Numbered from the stretch's first letter, positions 53,805 through 62,535 are shown. The stretch: DNA of 64,000 nt from Sphingomonas corticis (GCF_012035195.1 NZ_JAAVJH010000003.1:124001-188000); one strand, 5' to 3'. A program made the numbers and translations. Notes: generated by a model not told the origin, from the letters alone.

Positions 53805-54634
53805 TGGAGACCGTCTCCCTCTCCCGCGCGCATGGCGGCGCGCAGGGCGTCTATCGCCACGACAGCCGCGTCACGGGCACCCCGATGACCTTCTCGGTGT
53901 TCGTGCCCGCGCATGAGGAGGGGGAGCGGCTGCCGGTGCTGTGGTTCCTGTCGGGCCTCACCTGCACCCACGCCAACGTGACCGACAAGGGCGAGTATCG
54001 CGCCGCCTGCGCGCGGGAGAAGGTGATCCTCGTCGCGCCCGACACCAGCCCGCGGGGCGAGGGCGTCGCCGATGCCGACGCGTGGGACATGGGGCAGGGC
54101 GCCGGCTTCTACGTCGACGCGACGCAGGCGCCCTGGGCGCCGCACTTCGCGATGTGGTCTTATGTCACGCAGGAGCTGCCCGCGCTGGTCGCGGAGCATT
54201 TCCCCGTCGACATGGAACGGCAGGGGATCACCGGCCACTCGATGGGCGGGCACGGCGCGCTGACGGTCGCGCTGCGCCATCCTGGCCGATACCGCAGCGT
54301 CTCCGCCTTCGCGCCGATCGTCGCGCCGACGCAGGTGCCCTGGGGCAAGGCGCTCGACGCCTATCTCGGCGACGATCGCACCGCGCAGCGCCGCCACGAC
54401 GCAGTGGCGCTGATCGGCGACGGCGCGCGGCTGCCCGACCTGCTGGTCGACCAGGGCGACGCAGACCCGTTCCTCGCCGAACAATTGCGCCCCGCGCTGC
54501 TGGAGGCGGCGTGCCGCGACGCGGGCATCGCGCTGACGCTGCGGATGCAGCCGGGCTACGACCACGGCTACACCTTCGTCTCCACCTTCATGGCCGATCA
54601 CCTGGCCTGGCACGCGGCACGGCTGCGCGGGTAG
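53804..54634 (+). CDS. fghA: S-formylglutathione hydrolase
   Basis: This is a 276-residue alpha/beta esterase that releases formate and glutathione from S-formylglutathione. The motifs WFLSGLTCT, the nucleophile elbow GHSMGGHGAL, and GYDHGYTF with the catalytic His mark the FghA/esterase D family. It starts at ATG 53804 on the last base of the VOC stop codon. It acts after the class III dehydrogenase at 8091. Confidence 0.95.
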   Translation: METVSLSRAHGGAQGVYRHDSRVTGTPMTFSVFVPAHEEGERLPVLWFLSGLTCTHANVTDKGEYRAACAREKVILVAPDTSPRGEGVADADAWDMGQGAGFYVDATQAPWAPHFAMWSYVTQELPALVAEHFPVDMERQGITGHSMGGHGALTVALRHPGRYRSVSAFAPIVAPTQVPWGKALDAYLGDDRTAQRRHDAVALIGDGARLPDLLVDQGDADPFLAEQLRPALLEAACRDAGIALTLRMQPGYDHGYTFVSTFMADHLAWHAARLRG

Positions 54635-54679
54635 CACGCAGAGGTTGACGCGGCGCGGGGTCGCGGGCCATCAGCCCGC

Positions 54680-55330
54680 ATGGACGCCGCCATCCCGCCC
54701 GACCCGCACAGCTTCCGGCGCCGCGGAGTGCTGTTCGTCCTCTCCTCGCCGTCGGGCGCGGGCAAGTCGACGATCGCGCGGCTGCTGCTCGCCGCCGAGC
54801 CGGAGCTGTCGCTCTCCATCTCCGCCACCACCCGCGCGATCCGCCGCGGCGAGGAGGACGGGCGCGACTATCACTTCGTCACGCTCGACCGCTTCCGCGA
54901 GATGGCGAAGGCGGAGGAGTTCCTCGAATGGGCGCACGTCTTCGACCAGCGCTACGGCACGCCGCGCGCGCCGGTGGAGGCGATGCTGGCGGCGGGCAAG
55001 GACGTGTTGTTCGACATCGACTGGCAGGGCGCGCAGCAGCTGCACCAGATCGCCGGCGGCGACGTCGTGCGCGTCTTCATCCTGCCGCCGTCGATGGAGG
55101 AGCTGCGCCGCCGGCTGGAAGGCCGCGCCACCGACGCGCAGGAGATCATCGACCGCCGCATGGCCCGCGCCGACGCGGAGATCAGCCACTGGGACGGCTA
55201 CGACTACGTCCTCGTCAACGACGACGTCGACGCATGCTTCGCCCACGTCCGCACCATCCTGGCGGCGGAGCGGCTGAAGCGCTCGCGGCAGACCGGCCTG
55301 ATCGGCTTCATCCGCAAGCTGCGCCGCTAA
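54680..55330 (+). CDS. gmk: Guanylate kinase
   Basis: This is a 216-residue P-loop kinase that converts GMP to GDP. It has the P-loop SSPSGAGKST (about 17-26), the GMP-binding SISATTRAIRRGEEDGRDY segment, the WAHVFDQRYGT region and the lid RLEGRATD. The length and motifs are standard. It ends at two hairpins facing the converging ATP12 gene. Confidence 0.97.
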   Translation: MDAAIPPDPHSFRRRGVLFVLSSPSGAGKSTIARLLLAAEPELSLSISATTRAIRRGEEDGRDYHFVTLDRFREMAKAEEFLEWAHVFDQRYGTPRAPVEAMLAAGKDVLFDIDWQGAQQLHQIAGGDVVRVFILPPSMEELRRRLEGRATDAQEIIDRRMARADAEISHWDGYDYVLVNDDVDACFAHVRTILAAERLKRSRQTGLIGFIRKLRR

Positions 55331-55333
55331 TAG

Positions 55334-55406
55334 CCTCCCCCGCACGGGGAGGGGGACCATGCGCAGCATGGCGGAGGGGGAGCGCCACGAAGCGCAGCCC
55401 TCCGCC
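55334..55406. terminator. Two hairpins between converging genes
   Basis: CCTCCCC-CGCAC-GGGGAGG (55334-55352) and GGCGGAGGG...CCCTCCGCC (55370-55378 with 55398-55406) lie between the 3' ends of gmk and the ATP12 gene. They are likely two-way terminators of a common repeat type. Confidence 0.65.
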
Positions 55407-55419
55407 AGCGGGGACGACG

Positions 55420-56097
55420 TCAGCCGCCCAGCAAGCGCAGGAACGTGACCGCCGCGTCATAGTCGCGCCGCTTGGCCTCCATCGCCTCGGTCGCCAGCGC
55501 GTCCTCGCCCCATTGCTCGGCCTGCCAGTCCTCGTCGACGTGCGCGGCGCGCCACAGCGTGTCGGCGTCGGCCGCGCCCTCCGCCAGCGCCAGCGCGCCC
55601 ACCAGCGTGCCCGTCAGCGTCACCAGCTTCGACAGCGCCACCAGTGCGAAGGCGTCGCGGCTCGCCACCGCCTCGGCCAGCCGCGCCACGGTGGCGGCGG
55701 GCTGGGCGTGGTGCATGACGCCTGCCACCGGCTCGAAATGCACGTCGTAGCGCTTGCGTGCCCAGTCGAGCAGCGGGTCCCATGCCGCCGCCTGCCGCGC
55801 GACGAGGTCGGCGGGCGCGTCGGCGCGATAGTAGAGGAGGTCGCTCTCGCCGTAGCGCGCCGTGTCCGCCGCCGTGCCCGCGCCGACCCGGTCGATCGCG
55901 GCGTTGGCCAGGCCCGTCAGCGGCATGGCGCGCGGGTCCAGCGTGTCGCCGACGCCGCGCCACTCCGCCGCCACCGCCTCGGCCAGCGCGGCGGTGGGCA
56001 GCGCCAGCGGGGTCCGGCCGGGGGTGCGCACGGGGCGATCGTCCAGCCGCACGACCCCATCGGCGTCGATGCCCACGTCCTTCCAGAACCGCTTCAC
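55420..56097 (-). CDS. ATP12 family chaperone (F1-ATPase assembly)
   Basis: This is a 225-residue protein of the ATP12 family, which helps assemble the alpha subunit of the F1 ATPase. The N-terminal KRFWKDVGIDADG and DDRPVRTPGRTPL segments and the C-terminal half with ALVALSKLVTLTGTLVGALAL are typical of alphaproteobacterial members. GTG 56097 overlaps the stop of the upstream gene (GTGA) and has GGAGG eight bases upstream; ATG 56112 is a possible alternative. Confidence 0.88.
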   Translation of the reverse strand: MKRFWKDVGIDADGVVRLDDRPVRTPGRTPLALPTAALAEAVAAEWRGVGDTLDPRAMPLTGLANAAIDRVGAGTAADTARYGESDLLYYRADAPADLVARQAAAWDPLLDWARKRYDVHFEPVAGVMHHAQPAATVARLAEAVASRDAFALVALSKLVTLTGTLVGALALAEGAADADTLWRAAHVDEDWQAEQWGEDALATEAMEAKRRDYDAAVTFLRLLGG

Positions 56098-56303
56098 TCC
56101 GGCGTCCTCCACCGCCGTGCCAGCGCGCGCGGCACGGTCGCGATCATGAACAGCGCGGCGGCGACGATGGCGACGCCCAGCGCCTTCGTCGGCCAGTCGT
56201 GCGCGCGGCCCAGCAGAACGACGCCCAGGATCGCGCCGAACGTGCCCGCCAGCCGGGTGGCGACGATCGCCAGCCAGCGCGGCCGCGCCGGATCGCCGCT
56301 CAC
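56094..56303 (-). CDS. Small membrane protein between HAD and ATP12 genes
   Basis: This is a 69-residue protein with two hydrophobic stretches (about 12-31 and 40-56), starting at GTG 56303 in a GTGA overlap with the HAD gene stop and ending in a GTGA overlap with the ATP12 gene. An earlier GTG at 56312 would add three residues. No family is recognised. The tight three-gene packing suggests it is real and translated. Confidence 0.68.
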   Translation of the reverse strand: MSGDPARPRWLAIVATRLAGTFGAILGVVLLGRAHDWPTKALGVAIVAAALFMIATVPRALARRWRTPE

Positions 56304-56956
56304 GCCAGGCACGCCGCGATCTGCGCGCCCGTCCGGGCGATCGCCTGCGCGCCCGCCGCGCGCAGCGTCGCCTCGTCGTGATAGCCCCAGGTGACGCCGA
56401 CCGCGCGCACGCCCGCGGCGCGCGCCATCGCCATGTCGTAGCTGGTGTCGCCGATCATCGCGGTCATATGGGGCAGCGCGCCCGCTTGCGCCATGGCCGC
56501 CTCCAGCATCGCCGGGTGCGGCTTGGACGGGTGCCGGTCCGCGGTCTGCAGGGTGACGAACCGGTCGGAAAGGCCGTGGTGCGCCAGCAGGTGCGCCAGC
56601 CCGCGGTCCGACTTGCCGGTGGCGATGCCCAGCAGCCAGCCGTCCGCCGCCAGCGCGTCCAGCGTCGCGGCCAGCCCGTCGTACAGCGGCTCCGCGTCCA
56701 GCTCGCCCGCCGTCCTCATGCGGAAGAACGCGGCCTTGTAGTCCGCCGCCAGCGCGCGGTGCAGCGCCGCGTCCGCCTCGGGCGAGAGCGCCGCAACCGC
56801 CTCCACCAGGCTGAGGCCGACGATGCCGCGGATCGCCTCGCGCGGCGGAACGGGCAGCCCGCCCGCGGCATAGGCGGCCTCCATCGCGCGGCAGATGTTG
56901 GCCTGCCCGTCGGAAAGGGTGCCGTCGCAGTCGAACACGGCCAGTCGGATCGTCAT
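56300..56956 (-). CDS. HAD family phosphatase (phosphoglycolate phosphatase-like)
   Basis: This is a 218-residue HAD hydrolase with motif I FDCDGTLSD, motif II IATGKSD, motif III lysine in HPSKPHP and motif IV MIGDTSYDM. The small helical cap of the Gph/PGP group follows motif I. It should be a phosphomonoesterase for a small metabolite. It leads the operon with the small membrane protein and the ATP12 gene. Confidence 0.9.
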   Translation of the reverse strand: MTIRLAVFDCDGTLSDGQANICRAMEAAYAAGGLPVPPREAIRGIVGLSLVEAVAALSPEADAALHRALAADYKAAFFRMRTAGELDAEPLYDGLAATLDALAADGWLLGIATGKSDRGLAHLLAHHGLSDRFVTLQTADRHPSKPHPAMLEAAMAQAGALPHMTAMIGDTSYDMAMARAAGVRAVGVTWGYHDEATLRAAGAQAIARTGAQIAACLA

Positions 56957-57107
56957 CGCCCCGTCCGTAATCGGCGGGCCGTGGGACGCAAGCGGCGAGG
57001 GGCGCGTTAACGGATTTGTAGGCCGCCGCCGATATGGTTAACGGGAGAGGCGATCGCCGGGGGGCGATGGCGCCAAAGGGTTTCTTTCAGGAGCGGGCGG
57101 GGTTTTT

Positions 57108-57308
57108 ATGCTGGGTGCGGTGGTCTTCACCTACGGAATGCTGATGAGCTTCGTGCTGTCCGGCGCGTCGCGCAACGCGAGGGCGCAGCGGCCCAATCCG
57201 CCGATGCTGCAATATGTCGGCTACGTCCTGCTCGGCACCACCGCGGCGGCGTCGGCGATCCTGCTGGGCTACGCCGCCTGGGGCCTCGCCACCGACCAGG
57301 TGCTCTGA
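57108..57308 (+). CDS. Small membrane protein, function unknown
   Basis: This is a 66-residue protein with two membrane segments (about 3-20 and 38-60) and a short basic loop between. Its start ATG 57108 follows CAGGAG at a spacing of about 14 bases. No family is recognised. It lies alone between the HAD gene and the converging haemoglobin gene. Confidence 0.62.
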   Translation: MLGAVVFTYGMLMSFVLSGASRNARAQRPNPPMLQYVGYVLLGTTAAASAILLGYAAWGLATDQVL

Positions 57309-57334
57309 CGGTTTCCGGCGGACGGTGCGGCGCC

Positions 57335-57793
57335 TCAGCGCTGCACCACGTCCCGCCGCATCGGCGCCAGCTTGGCGAGGAAGCGGTTCTGCGCGTGGAA
57401 GGGCACGCCCTCCGCACGCATGGACGCCTGCAGGTTCTCGATCAGCGCGCCCATATCGGCCTGCTGCACGCCCATGTCCTTGTGCGCGTCGCGCATCGTG
57501 CGGCCGGTGTAGTCGCATCCCCCGCCCAGCACGTGGCAGAAATGCTCGCGCAGCACGCGGCGCAGGCGGACCAGGTCGTGCCCCTTGAAGATGTCGGCGA
57601 TGCGCGGGTCCTTCTGCACCCGGTCGACCATCCCGTCGACGACGCGGCCGACTCCCTCCCTGCCGTGGAAGGCGCGCCACAGCGCCGGGTCGCGGATCGG
57701 CGTGGTGCCGGCGTTGGCGTTCGACACCGGATAGGGATCGACCGGCTCCTCCGCCGGAACGGCCTGCAACAGCAGCGCGAGCGCCAGGATCAT
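57335..57793 (-). CDS. Truncated haemoglobin, group I-like, probably exported
   Basis: This is a 152-residue protein. The N terminus (MILALALLLQAVPAEEP) looks like a short signal peptide, which is unusual for this family. The globin part has the FHGREGVGRVVDGMVDRV segment (B helix region), the KDPRI ADIF stretch and the proximal His104 in RDAHKDMGV. Cys86 and Cys93 flank a Gly-rich turn (HFCHVLGGGC). It could bind haem and handle oxygen, NO or sulfide in the periplasm. It is 1 base from the DUF3034 gene and in the same direction. Confidence 0.82.
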   Translation of the reverse strand: MILALALLLQAVPAEEPVDPYPVSNANAGTTPIRDPALWRAFHGREGVGRVVDGMVDRVQKDPRIADIFKGHDLVRLRRVLREHFCHVLGGGCDYTGRTMRDAHKDMGVQQADMGALIENLQASMRAEGVPFHAQNRFLAKLAPMRRDVVQR

Positions 57794-57794
57794 C

Positions 57795-58679
57795 TCAGAA
57801 GGCTCCTTGGATCGAGAGAAAGGCGCCGCGCTGGTCGCGCACGGTCGCGATGTCGCCCAGGTCGACATAGGCCGCGGTGACGGACAGGTGGCGCGTGACG
57901 GCCAGCGCGGCGAAGGCGTCCCACGCATCCTGCTCGCGCGCGAAGCCCAGATTGTCCGGTTTGGACCGGTATTCGGCGCCGACGACCAGCCGCCGGCTCA
58001 GCATGTACGCGGCCGACCCCTCCGCCTGCACGCCGTGCCCGGCGCGCCGGTCGCCGCCGAAGCCGAGCAGGCCGAACTGGTTCGCCTTCGTCCACCGCAG
58101 CGTCCCGTCCAGCAGCAGGCTGCGCGCCAGCAGCAGCTTGGTCGCGGCGACGTAGACGTCGGTGCCGCGGCTCGCGCGCGCGCCGACCGCGCGGACGGTC
58201 GCGCCGCGATCGTTGATGCGGTGCTGCACGCCGATCGCGATCTGCGGAAGCCACCGGTCCTGGTCGAACACCGCGTCTCCCGCCACGCGCAGCTTCGCGC
58301 CGATCACGTGCTGGCGGAAGGTGAAGCCGCGCCCCAGCCCCAGCGCCGCGCCCGCCGCGCGCGTGTCGAAACTCTGCCGCGCGTAGGACAGCTCCACCCG
58401 GTCGTTGACGCCGATCGCGGCGCCGGCGGTCTCCAGGTCGAAGTCGGGCAGCGCCACGAGAGTCGCATGGCCCGCGCCGCCGATGCCGTCCCGCGTCTCG
58501 TTGCCGGCGACCACGGCCCAGGTGGCGAGCCCGCCGCCCGCGCTCCCCTCCACCGTGCTGACGCCGTTGGTCAGCAGCAGCTTGCCGCCCGACCGGCGGT
58601 TCCTCGCCTCGGCGGGCGGGGCGGTGGCGGGCAGGACAAGGGCCGCCGTCATGGCGGAAAGCAGCAGGGGCCGGATCAT
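57795..58679 (-). CDS. DUF3034 family protein (probable outer-membrane beta-barrel)
   Basis: This is a 294-residue protein with a signal peptide (MIRPLLLSAMTAALVLPATAPPAEA). The mature part has the repeated amphipathic strands of a small barrel (GKLLLTNGVSTVEGSAGGGLATW, VELSYARQSFD, GAKLRVAGDAVFDQ) and ends in GAFLSIQGAF with a C-terminal Phe. The start and strand pattern match DUF3034. Family members often sit next to a methylamine-utilisation-like protein and an EAL-type gene, as here. Confidence 0.85.
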   Translation of the reverse strand: MIRPLLLSAMTAALVLPATAPPAEARNRRSGGKLLLTNGVSTVEGSAGGGLATWAVVAGNETRDGIGGAGHATLVALPDFDLETAGAAIGVNDRVELSYARQSFDTRAAGAALGLGRGFTFRQHVIGAKLRVAGDAVFDQDRWLPQIAIGVQHRINDRGATVRAVGARASRGTDVYVAATKLLLARSLLLDGTLRWTKANQFGLLGFGGDRRAGHGVQAEGSAAYMLSRRLVVGAEYRSKPDNLGFAREQDAWDAFAALAVTRHLSVTAAYVDLGDIATVRDQRGAFLSIQGAF

Positions 58680-58766
58680 CGCCGCGCTGTGGCACCGGAT
58701 TGGCAAATTTGCCGTTAACGATGAAGCCTTTACCGCTCGGAAACCCGGCGCGGCCTAGGAGGCGTC

Positions 58767-59357
58767 ATGCGCCAACTCCCCGTCCTGCCGCTCGCCTTCC
58801 TTCTCCTCGGCGCGCCGGCGGCCGTGGCGGCGCCGGTGGTGGTGCAGGTGCAGGCGGCGGACGGCACGCCGCTCCCCGGCGCGGTGGTGACGCTGACCAT
58901 GCCGGGCGTCGCGCCGCCGGTGCCGCGCGGCCCCTATGTGATGAAGCAGCAGAACATCGCCTTCGCGCCGCACGTGCTGGTCGTGCCGGTGGGCGCGTCG
59001 GTCAGCTTTCCCAACCTCGATCGCGTCCGCCACCACGTCTATTCCTTCTCCGCGCCCAAGCGGTTCGACCTGAAGCTCTACGGGCGCGAGGACGACCGCA
59101 GCATCGCCTTCGACCGCCCGGGCGCGGTGGCGCTGGGGTGCAACATCCACGACGCGATGAGCGGCGTCGTCTTCGTCACCGCCACCCCCTATGCCGCGGT
59201 CACCGACGCCGACGGCCGCGTGCGGATGGACGCGGGCGCCGGGCGCGGCGTCCTCGCCGTGTGGCACCCGTCGATCCGCGCCGCCGGCAACACGCTGTCG
59301 CAGCCCGCGACGGTGGCGGGGTCGGGGCTCGCGACCGTGCTGCGATTGCGGCGATGA
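58767..59357 (+). CDS. Methylamine utilisation-like protein, cupredoxin fold
   Basis: This is a 196-residue protein with a signal peptide ([22 protein letters not shown]). It has a cupredoxin-like fold: PVGASVSFPNLD, then the first His in HHVYSFS and the C-terminal ligand loop GCNIHDAMSG, where Cys, His and Met are suited to bind copper. It resembles the MauL-like periplasmic proteins that are widespread next to c-di-GMP genes. Whether it binds copper is inference. Its stop overlaps the GGDEF-EAL start by four bases. Confidence 0.82.
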   Translation: MRQLPVLPLAFLLLGAPAAVAAPVVVQVQAADGTPLPGAVVTLTMPGVAPPVPRGPYVMKQQNIAFAPHVLVVPVGASVSFPNLDRVRHHVYSFSAPKRFDLKLYGREDDRSIAFDRPGAVALGCNIHDAMSGVVFVTATPYAAVTDADGRVRMDAGAGRGVLAVWHPSIRAAGNTLSQPATVAGSGLATVLRLRR

Positions 59358-61651
59358 TCGCACCCGTTCCCGCCTTCCGTTCGCTGCGCACGCGGATCAC
59401 CGTCCTCTACGCCGGGCTGTTCACGCTCGGCCTGGTGGCGCTGGCGATCACCGCGCAGTTGACGATCCGGCAGGGCGCGCGCCGCACCGCCGCGGCGGAA
59501 CTGGCGGCCAGCGGCACCGTGTACGACCGGCTGTGGCAGGTGCGCGCGCGCTCGCTCGCCAATGCCGCCGACGTGGTGGCGCGCGACTTCGGCTTCCGCT
59601 CTGCGGTGGCGACGCACGACGTGGCGACGATCGCCTCCGCGCTCGACAGCCTGCGCGAGCGGGCGGAGGTGCCGCGCGCGGTGCTGATCGACACGGACGG
59701 TGGGGTGATCGGCGACGCCGGCGCGCTGCGCGGCGCGATGCCGGCGGTCGCCGCGACGGTCGAGCGCGACACGGTGATCGCCCACGACGGCCGGGTCTAT
59801 CGCGTCGTCACCGCCCCGGTGCTGGCGCCGCTGGAGATCGGGCGGATCGCCTTCATCGTGCCGCTCGGCGATCGCGAGATGGCCGCGCTGGAGAAGCTGT
59901 CGGCGATCCCGCTTAACGCCACCATCGTCACCCGCCGCCGCGGCGCGTGGAGCGATGGCGCCACCTCCGTTCCGCTGGCGGTGCCGCCCTCGCGCGTCGC
60001 CACGCTGGACACCGCGGATGGGCAGAGCTTCGCCATGCTGAAGCCGCTGCCCGGGCCGGACGGGCGCGCGCAGGCGGCGCTGCTGCTCAGCTATCCGATG
60101 GCGCGCGCAATGGAGGCCTATCGCTCGATCCAGGTCGGCCTCGTGCTCGCCGGCATCGCCTGGCTGCTCGCGATCGTGCTGGGCAGCGGTCGGCTGGCGC
60201 GCGGCATCGCGCGGCCGATTGCGGCGCTCGACCGCGCCGCGCGGCGGCTGGAGGACGGCGAGCGGACCGAGGTAGCGATCGAGACCGAGGACGAGATCGG
60301 CCGTCTCGCCCGCTCGTTCAACCGCATGTCCCACGGCATCAAGGAGCGTGAGGAGCGGATCACGCACCTCGCTTTCCACGACGGGCTCACCGATCTGCCG
60401 AACCGCACCTTCTTCCACCAGTCGCTCGACCAGGCGGTGGCGCGCGCGGGGCGCACGGGGGAGGAACTCGCCGTGCTCTGCCTCGACCTCGACGGATTCA
60501 AGGGGATCAACGACACCCTCGGCCATCCCGTCGGCGACGGCCTGCTTCGCCGCGTCGCACGGTTGCTGGACGAGATGGCGGAGGACGCCATGGTGGCGCG
60601 GCTGGGCGGCGACGAATTCGCCATCGTCGTCGCCGAGGCGGAGGATCGGGGGCGCGCCCGCCGGCTCGCGCAGGCGATCCTGGACGCGCTGATCGAGCCG
60701 CTGGACGTCGCCGGCCATGTCCTGCCGATCGGCACCAGCATCGGCATCGCGCTGTTCCCCGCCGACGGCACCAGCGCGGAGACGCTGGTGAAGAACGCCG
60801 ACCTTGCGCTGTATCGCGCGAAGCAGGACGGGCGCGGCGGCTATCGCTTCTTCGAGCCCTCGCTGGACGAGGCGGCGCGCCGGCGCCGGCAGATCGAGAC
60901 CGACCTGCGCATCGCGATCCGCAGCGGGCAGCTGCAGCTGCACTTCCAGCCGATCGTCGCGGCGGGCGATGCGCGCATCAAGGGGTTCGAGGCGCTGCTG
61001 CGCTGGCCGCATTCGGAGCGCGGCTTCATCCCGCCGGTGGAGTTCGTGCCGGTGGCGGAGGAGACCGGGCTGATCGTCGCGATCGGCGAGTGGGTGCTGC
61101 ACGAGGCGTGCCGCGTCGCCAGCCGCTGGCCGGAGGACATCCGCGTCGCCGTCAACGTCTCGCCGATCCAGTTCCGCGCGCCCGGCTTTCGCAACGTGGT
61201 GCTCCAGGCGCTGGCGCGCAGCGGGCTGTCGCCGAACCGGCTGGAGATCGAGATCACCGAATCGGTGTTCCTCGACGGGCAGGACCACGTCCAGCAGATG
61301 CTGCACATGCTTCGCGCGATGGGCGTGCGCGTCGCGCTGGACGATTTCGGCACGGGCTATTCCTCGCTCAGCTATCTTCGCTCCTTCCCGTTCGACAAGA
61401 TCAAGATCGACCGCTCCTTCGTCACGAACATCGCCGACGATCCCAGCGCCGCGGCGATCGTGAAGGCGATCGTCGATCTCGCCACCGCGCTGGAGATGGA
61501 AACGACGGCGGAGGGCGTGGAGAACGACGGCCAGCTGGCGCAGCTGGAGCAGCAGGGGTGCAGCACGCTGCAGGGCTTCCTGTTCGGCCGTCCGCTGACC
61601 ATCGACGCCGCCACCGACCTCCTGCGCGCCGCCCGCGCCGCCGCCGCGTAG
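59354..61651 (+). CDS. Membrane sensor with GGDEF and EAL domains (c-di-GMP turnover)
   Basis: This is a 765-residue protein. A first membrane segment (about 16-36), a periplasmic sensor part (37-255), a second segment (about 260-278) and a HAMP linker (280-333) lead to a GGDEF domain (about 340-500) with an intact active site GGDEF at 418-422, and an EAL domain (about 515-760) with EALLRW at 546-551 and DDFGTGYS at 663-670. Both catalytic sites look complete, so it could make or break c-di-GMP depending on its signal. It is translationally coupled to the cupredoxin-like gene (ATGA overlap), whose product could be the signal partner in the periplasm. Confidence 0.93.
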   Translation: MIAPVPAFRSLRTRITVLYAGLFTLGLVALAITAQLTIRQGARRTAAAELAASGTVYDRLWQVRARSLANAADVVARDFGFRSAVATHDVATIASALDSLRERAEVPRAVLIDTDGGVIGDAGALRGAMPAVAATVERDTVIAHDGRVYRVVTAPVLAPLEIGRIAFIVPLGDREMAALEKLSAIPLNATIVTRRRGAWSDGATSVPLAVPPSRVATLDTADGQSFAMLKPLPGPDGRAQAALLLSYPMARAMEAYRSIQVGLVLAGIAWLLAIVLGSGRLARGIARPIAALDRAARRLEDGERTEVAIETEDEIGRLARSFNRMSHGIKEREERITHLAFHDGLTDLPNRTFFHQSLDQAVARAGRTGEELAVLCLDLDGFKGINDTLGHPVGDGLLRRVARLLDEMAEDAMVARLGGDEFAIVVAEAEDRGRARRLAQAILDALIEPLDVAGHVLPIGTSIGIALFPADGTSAETLVKNADLALYRAKQDGRGGYRFFEPSLDEAARRRRQIETDLRIAIRSGQLQLHFQPIVAAGDARIKGFEALLRWPHSERGFIPPVEFVPVAEETGLIVAIGEWVLHEACRVASRWPEDIRVAVNVSPIQFRAPGFRNVVLQALARSGLSPNRLEIEITESVFLDGQDHVQQMLHMLRAMGVRVALDDFGTGYSSLSYLRSFPFDKIKIDRSFVTNIADDPSAAAIVKAIVDLATALEMETTAEGVENDGQLAQLEQQGCSTLQGFLFGRPLTIDAATDLLRAARAAAA

Positions 61652-61661
61652 GTTGCCGTCA

Positions 61662-61744
61662 CCGTTCGTGCTCGTCTCGAAGCATGGCCAGCCATCCTCC
61701 GAGACGCCGTTTCGGCAGGCTCGACGGCTCCCCGGGACGAACGG
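61662..61744. repeat. Inverted repeat between converging genes
   Basis: CCGTTCGT at 61662-61669 pairs with ACGAACGG at 61737-61744, and the inner part has further TCTCG/CGAGA type complementarity. It is another dispersed intergenic element at a convergent junction (GGDEF-EAL and TSUP genes). Confidence 0.65.
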
Positions 61745-61764
61745 GAGCGAGGTGACGACGCGCC

Positions 61765-62535
61765 CTACACCAGCAGCCTGACGCCCACGACCAGCAGCAC
61801 CAGCGCCAGCGCCGGCGTGACCACCCGGTCCGACACGCGCGCCGCCAGCGTCGACCCGATCGCGACCCCCGGCACCGATCCGGCCAGCAGCGCGCCGAGC
61901 AGCGCCAGGTCGATGTTGCCGATCATCGCGTGGCCGATGCCGCCGATCAGCGCGACGGGCACCGCGTGCAGGATGTCGGTGCCGACCAGGCGCTTGGGCG
62001 TCAGCCGCACCGGGTAGAGCAGCAGCAGCAGCGACGCGCCCAGCGCGCCCGCGCCCACCGACGTCAGCGTGATGAGCGCCCCCAGCAGCGCCCCCGCCGC
62101 CACCGTCAGCGCCGGCTGCCAGCGGCGCAGGCCGCCGCCGTCGCTGCGTGCGGCCCGCGCGACCAGTCGCGCGCGGAACGGCGTGAACAGCGCCGACAGC
62201 ACCAGCGCCGCGCCCAGCACGGTGACGATCAGCCCGCCCTTCTCCGCCGCGCGATGGTGCGACCACAGCCACCACAAGGTCGCCAGCGTGGCCGGGATGC
62301 TGCCCAGCCACAGCCGCCGCGCCACCTGCCAGTCGGCATTGTCGTGGCGGTGGTGGATCGCGCCGCCCACCGTCTTCGTCACCGCGGCGAACCACAGGTC
62401 GGTGCCGACCGCGGTGGCGGGCGCCACGCCGAACAGCAGGATCAGGATGGGGGACATCAGCGATCCGCCGCCCACGCCCGTCACGCCGACGACCAGGCCG
62501 ACCAGCAACCCCGCCAGCGCGCTCAACCACTCCAT
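61765..62535 (-). CDS. TSUP family permease (TauE/SafE sulfite exporter family)
   Basis: This is a 256-residue membrane protein with about eight membrane segments. The N-terminal GLVVGVTGVGGGSLMSPIL and the second half repeat (TLTSVGAGALGASLLLLLYP) are the two internal repeats that define the TauE/SafE family. The family moves small anions, often sulfur-containing ones; the substrate here is not known. It stands alone and ends at an inverted repeat. Confidence 0.92.
   Translation of the reverse strand: MEWLSALAGLLVGLVVGVTGVGGGSLMSPILILLFGVAPATAVGTDLWFAAVTKTVGGAIHHRHDNADWQVARRLWLGSIPATLATLWWLWSHHRAAEKGGLIVTVLGAALVLSALFTPFRARLVARAARSDGGGLRRWQPALTVAAGALLGALITLTSVGAGALGASLLLLLYPVRLTPKRLVGTDILHAVPVALIGGIGHAMIGNIDLALLGALLAGSVPGVAIGSTLAARVSDRVVTPALALVLLVVGVRLLV

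Noticed and set aside
57108..57308. Small gene as a non-coding artefact
   Set aside because: It was kept as a gene because two well-formed hydrophobic segments and an upstream CAGGAG site are present, but confidence is only moderate.
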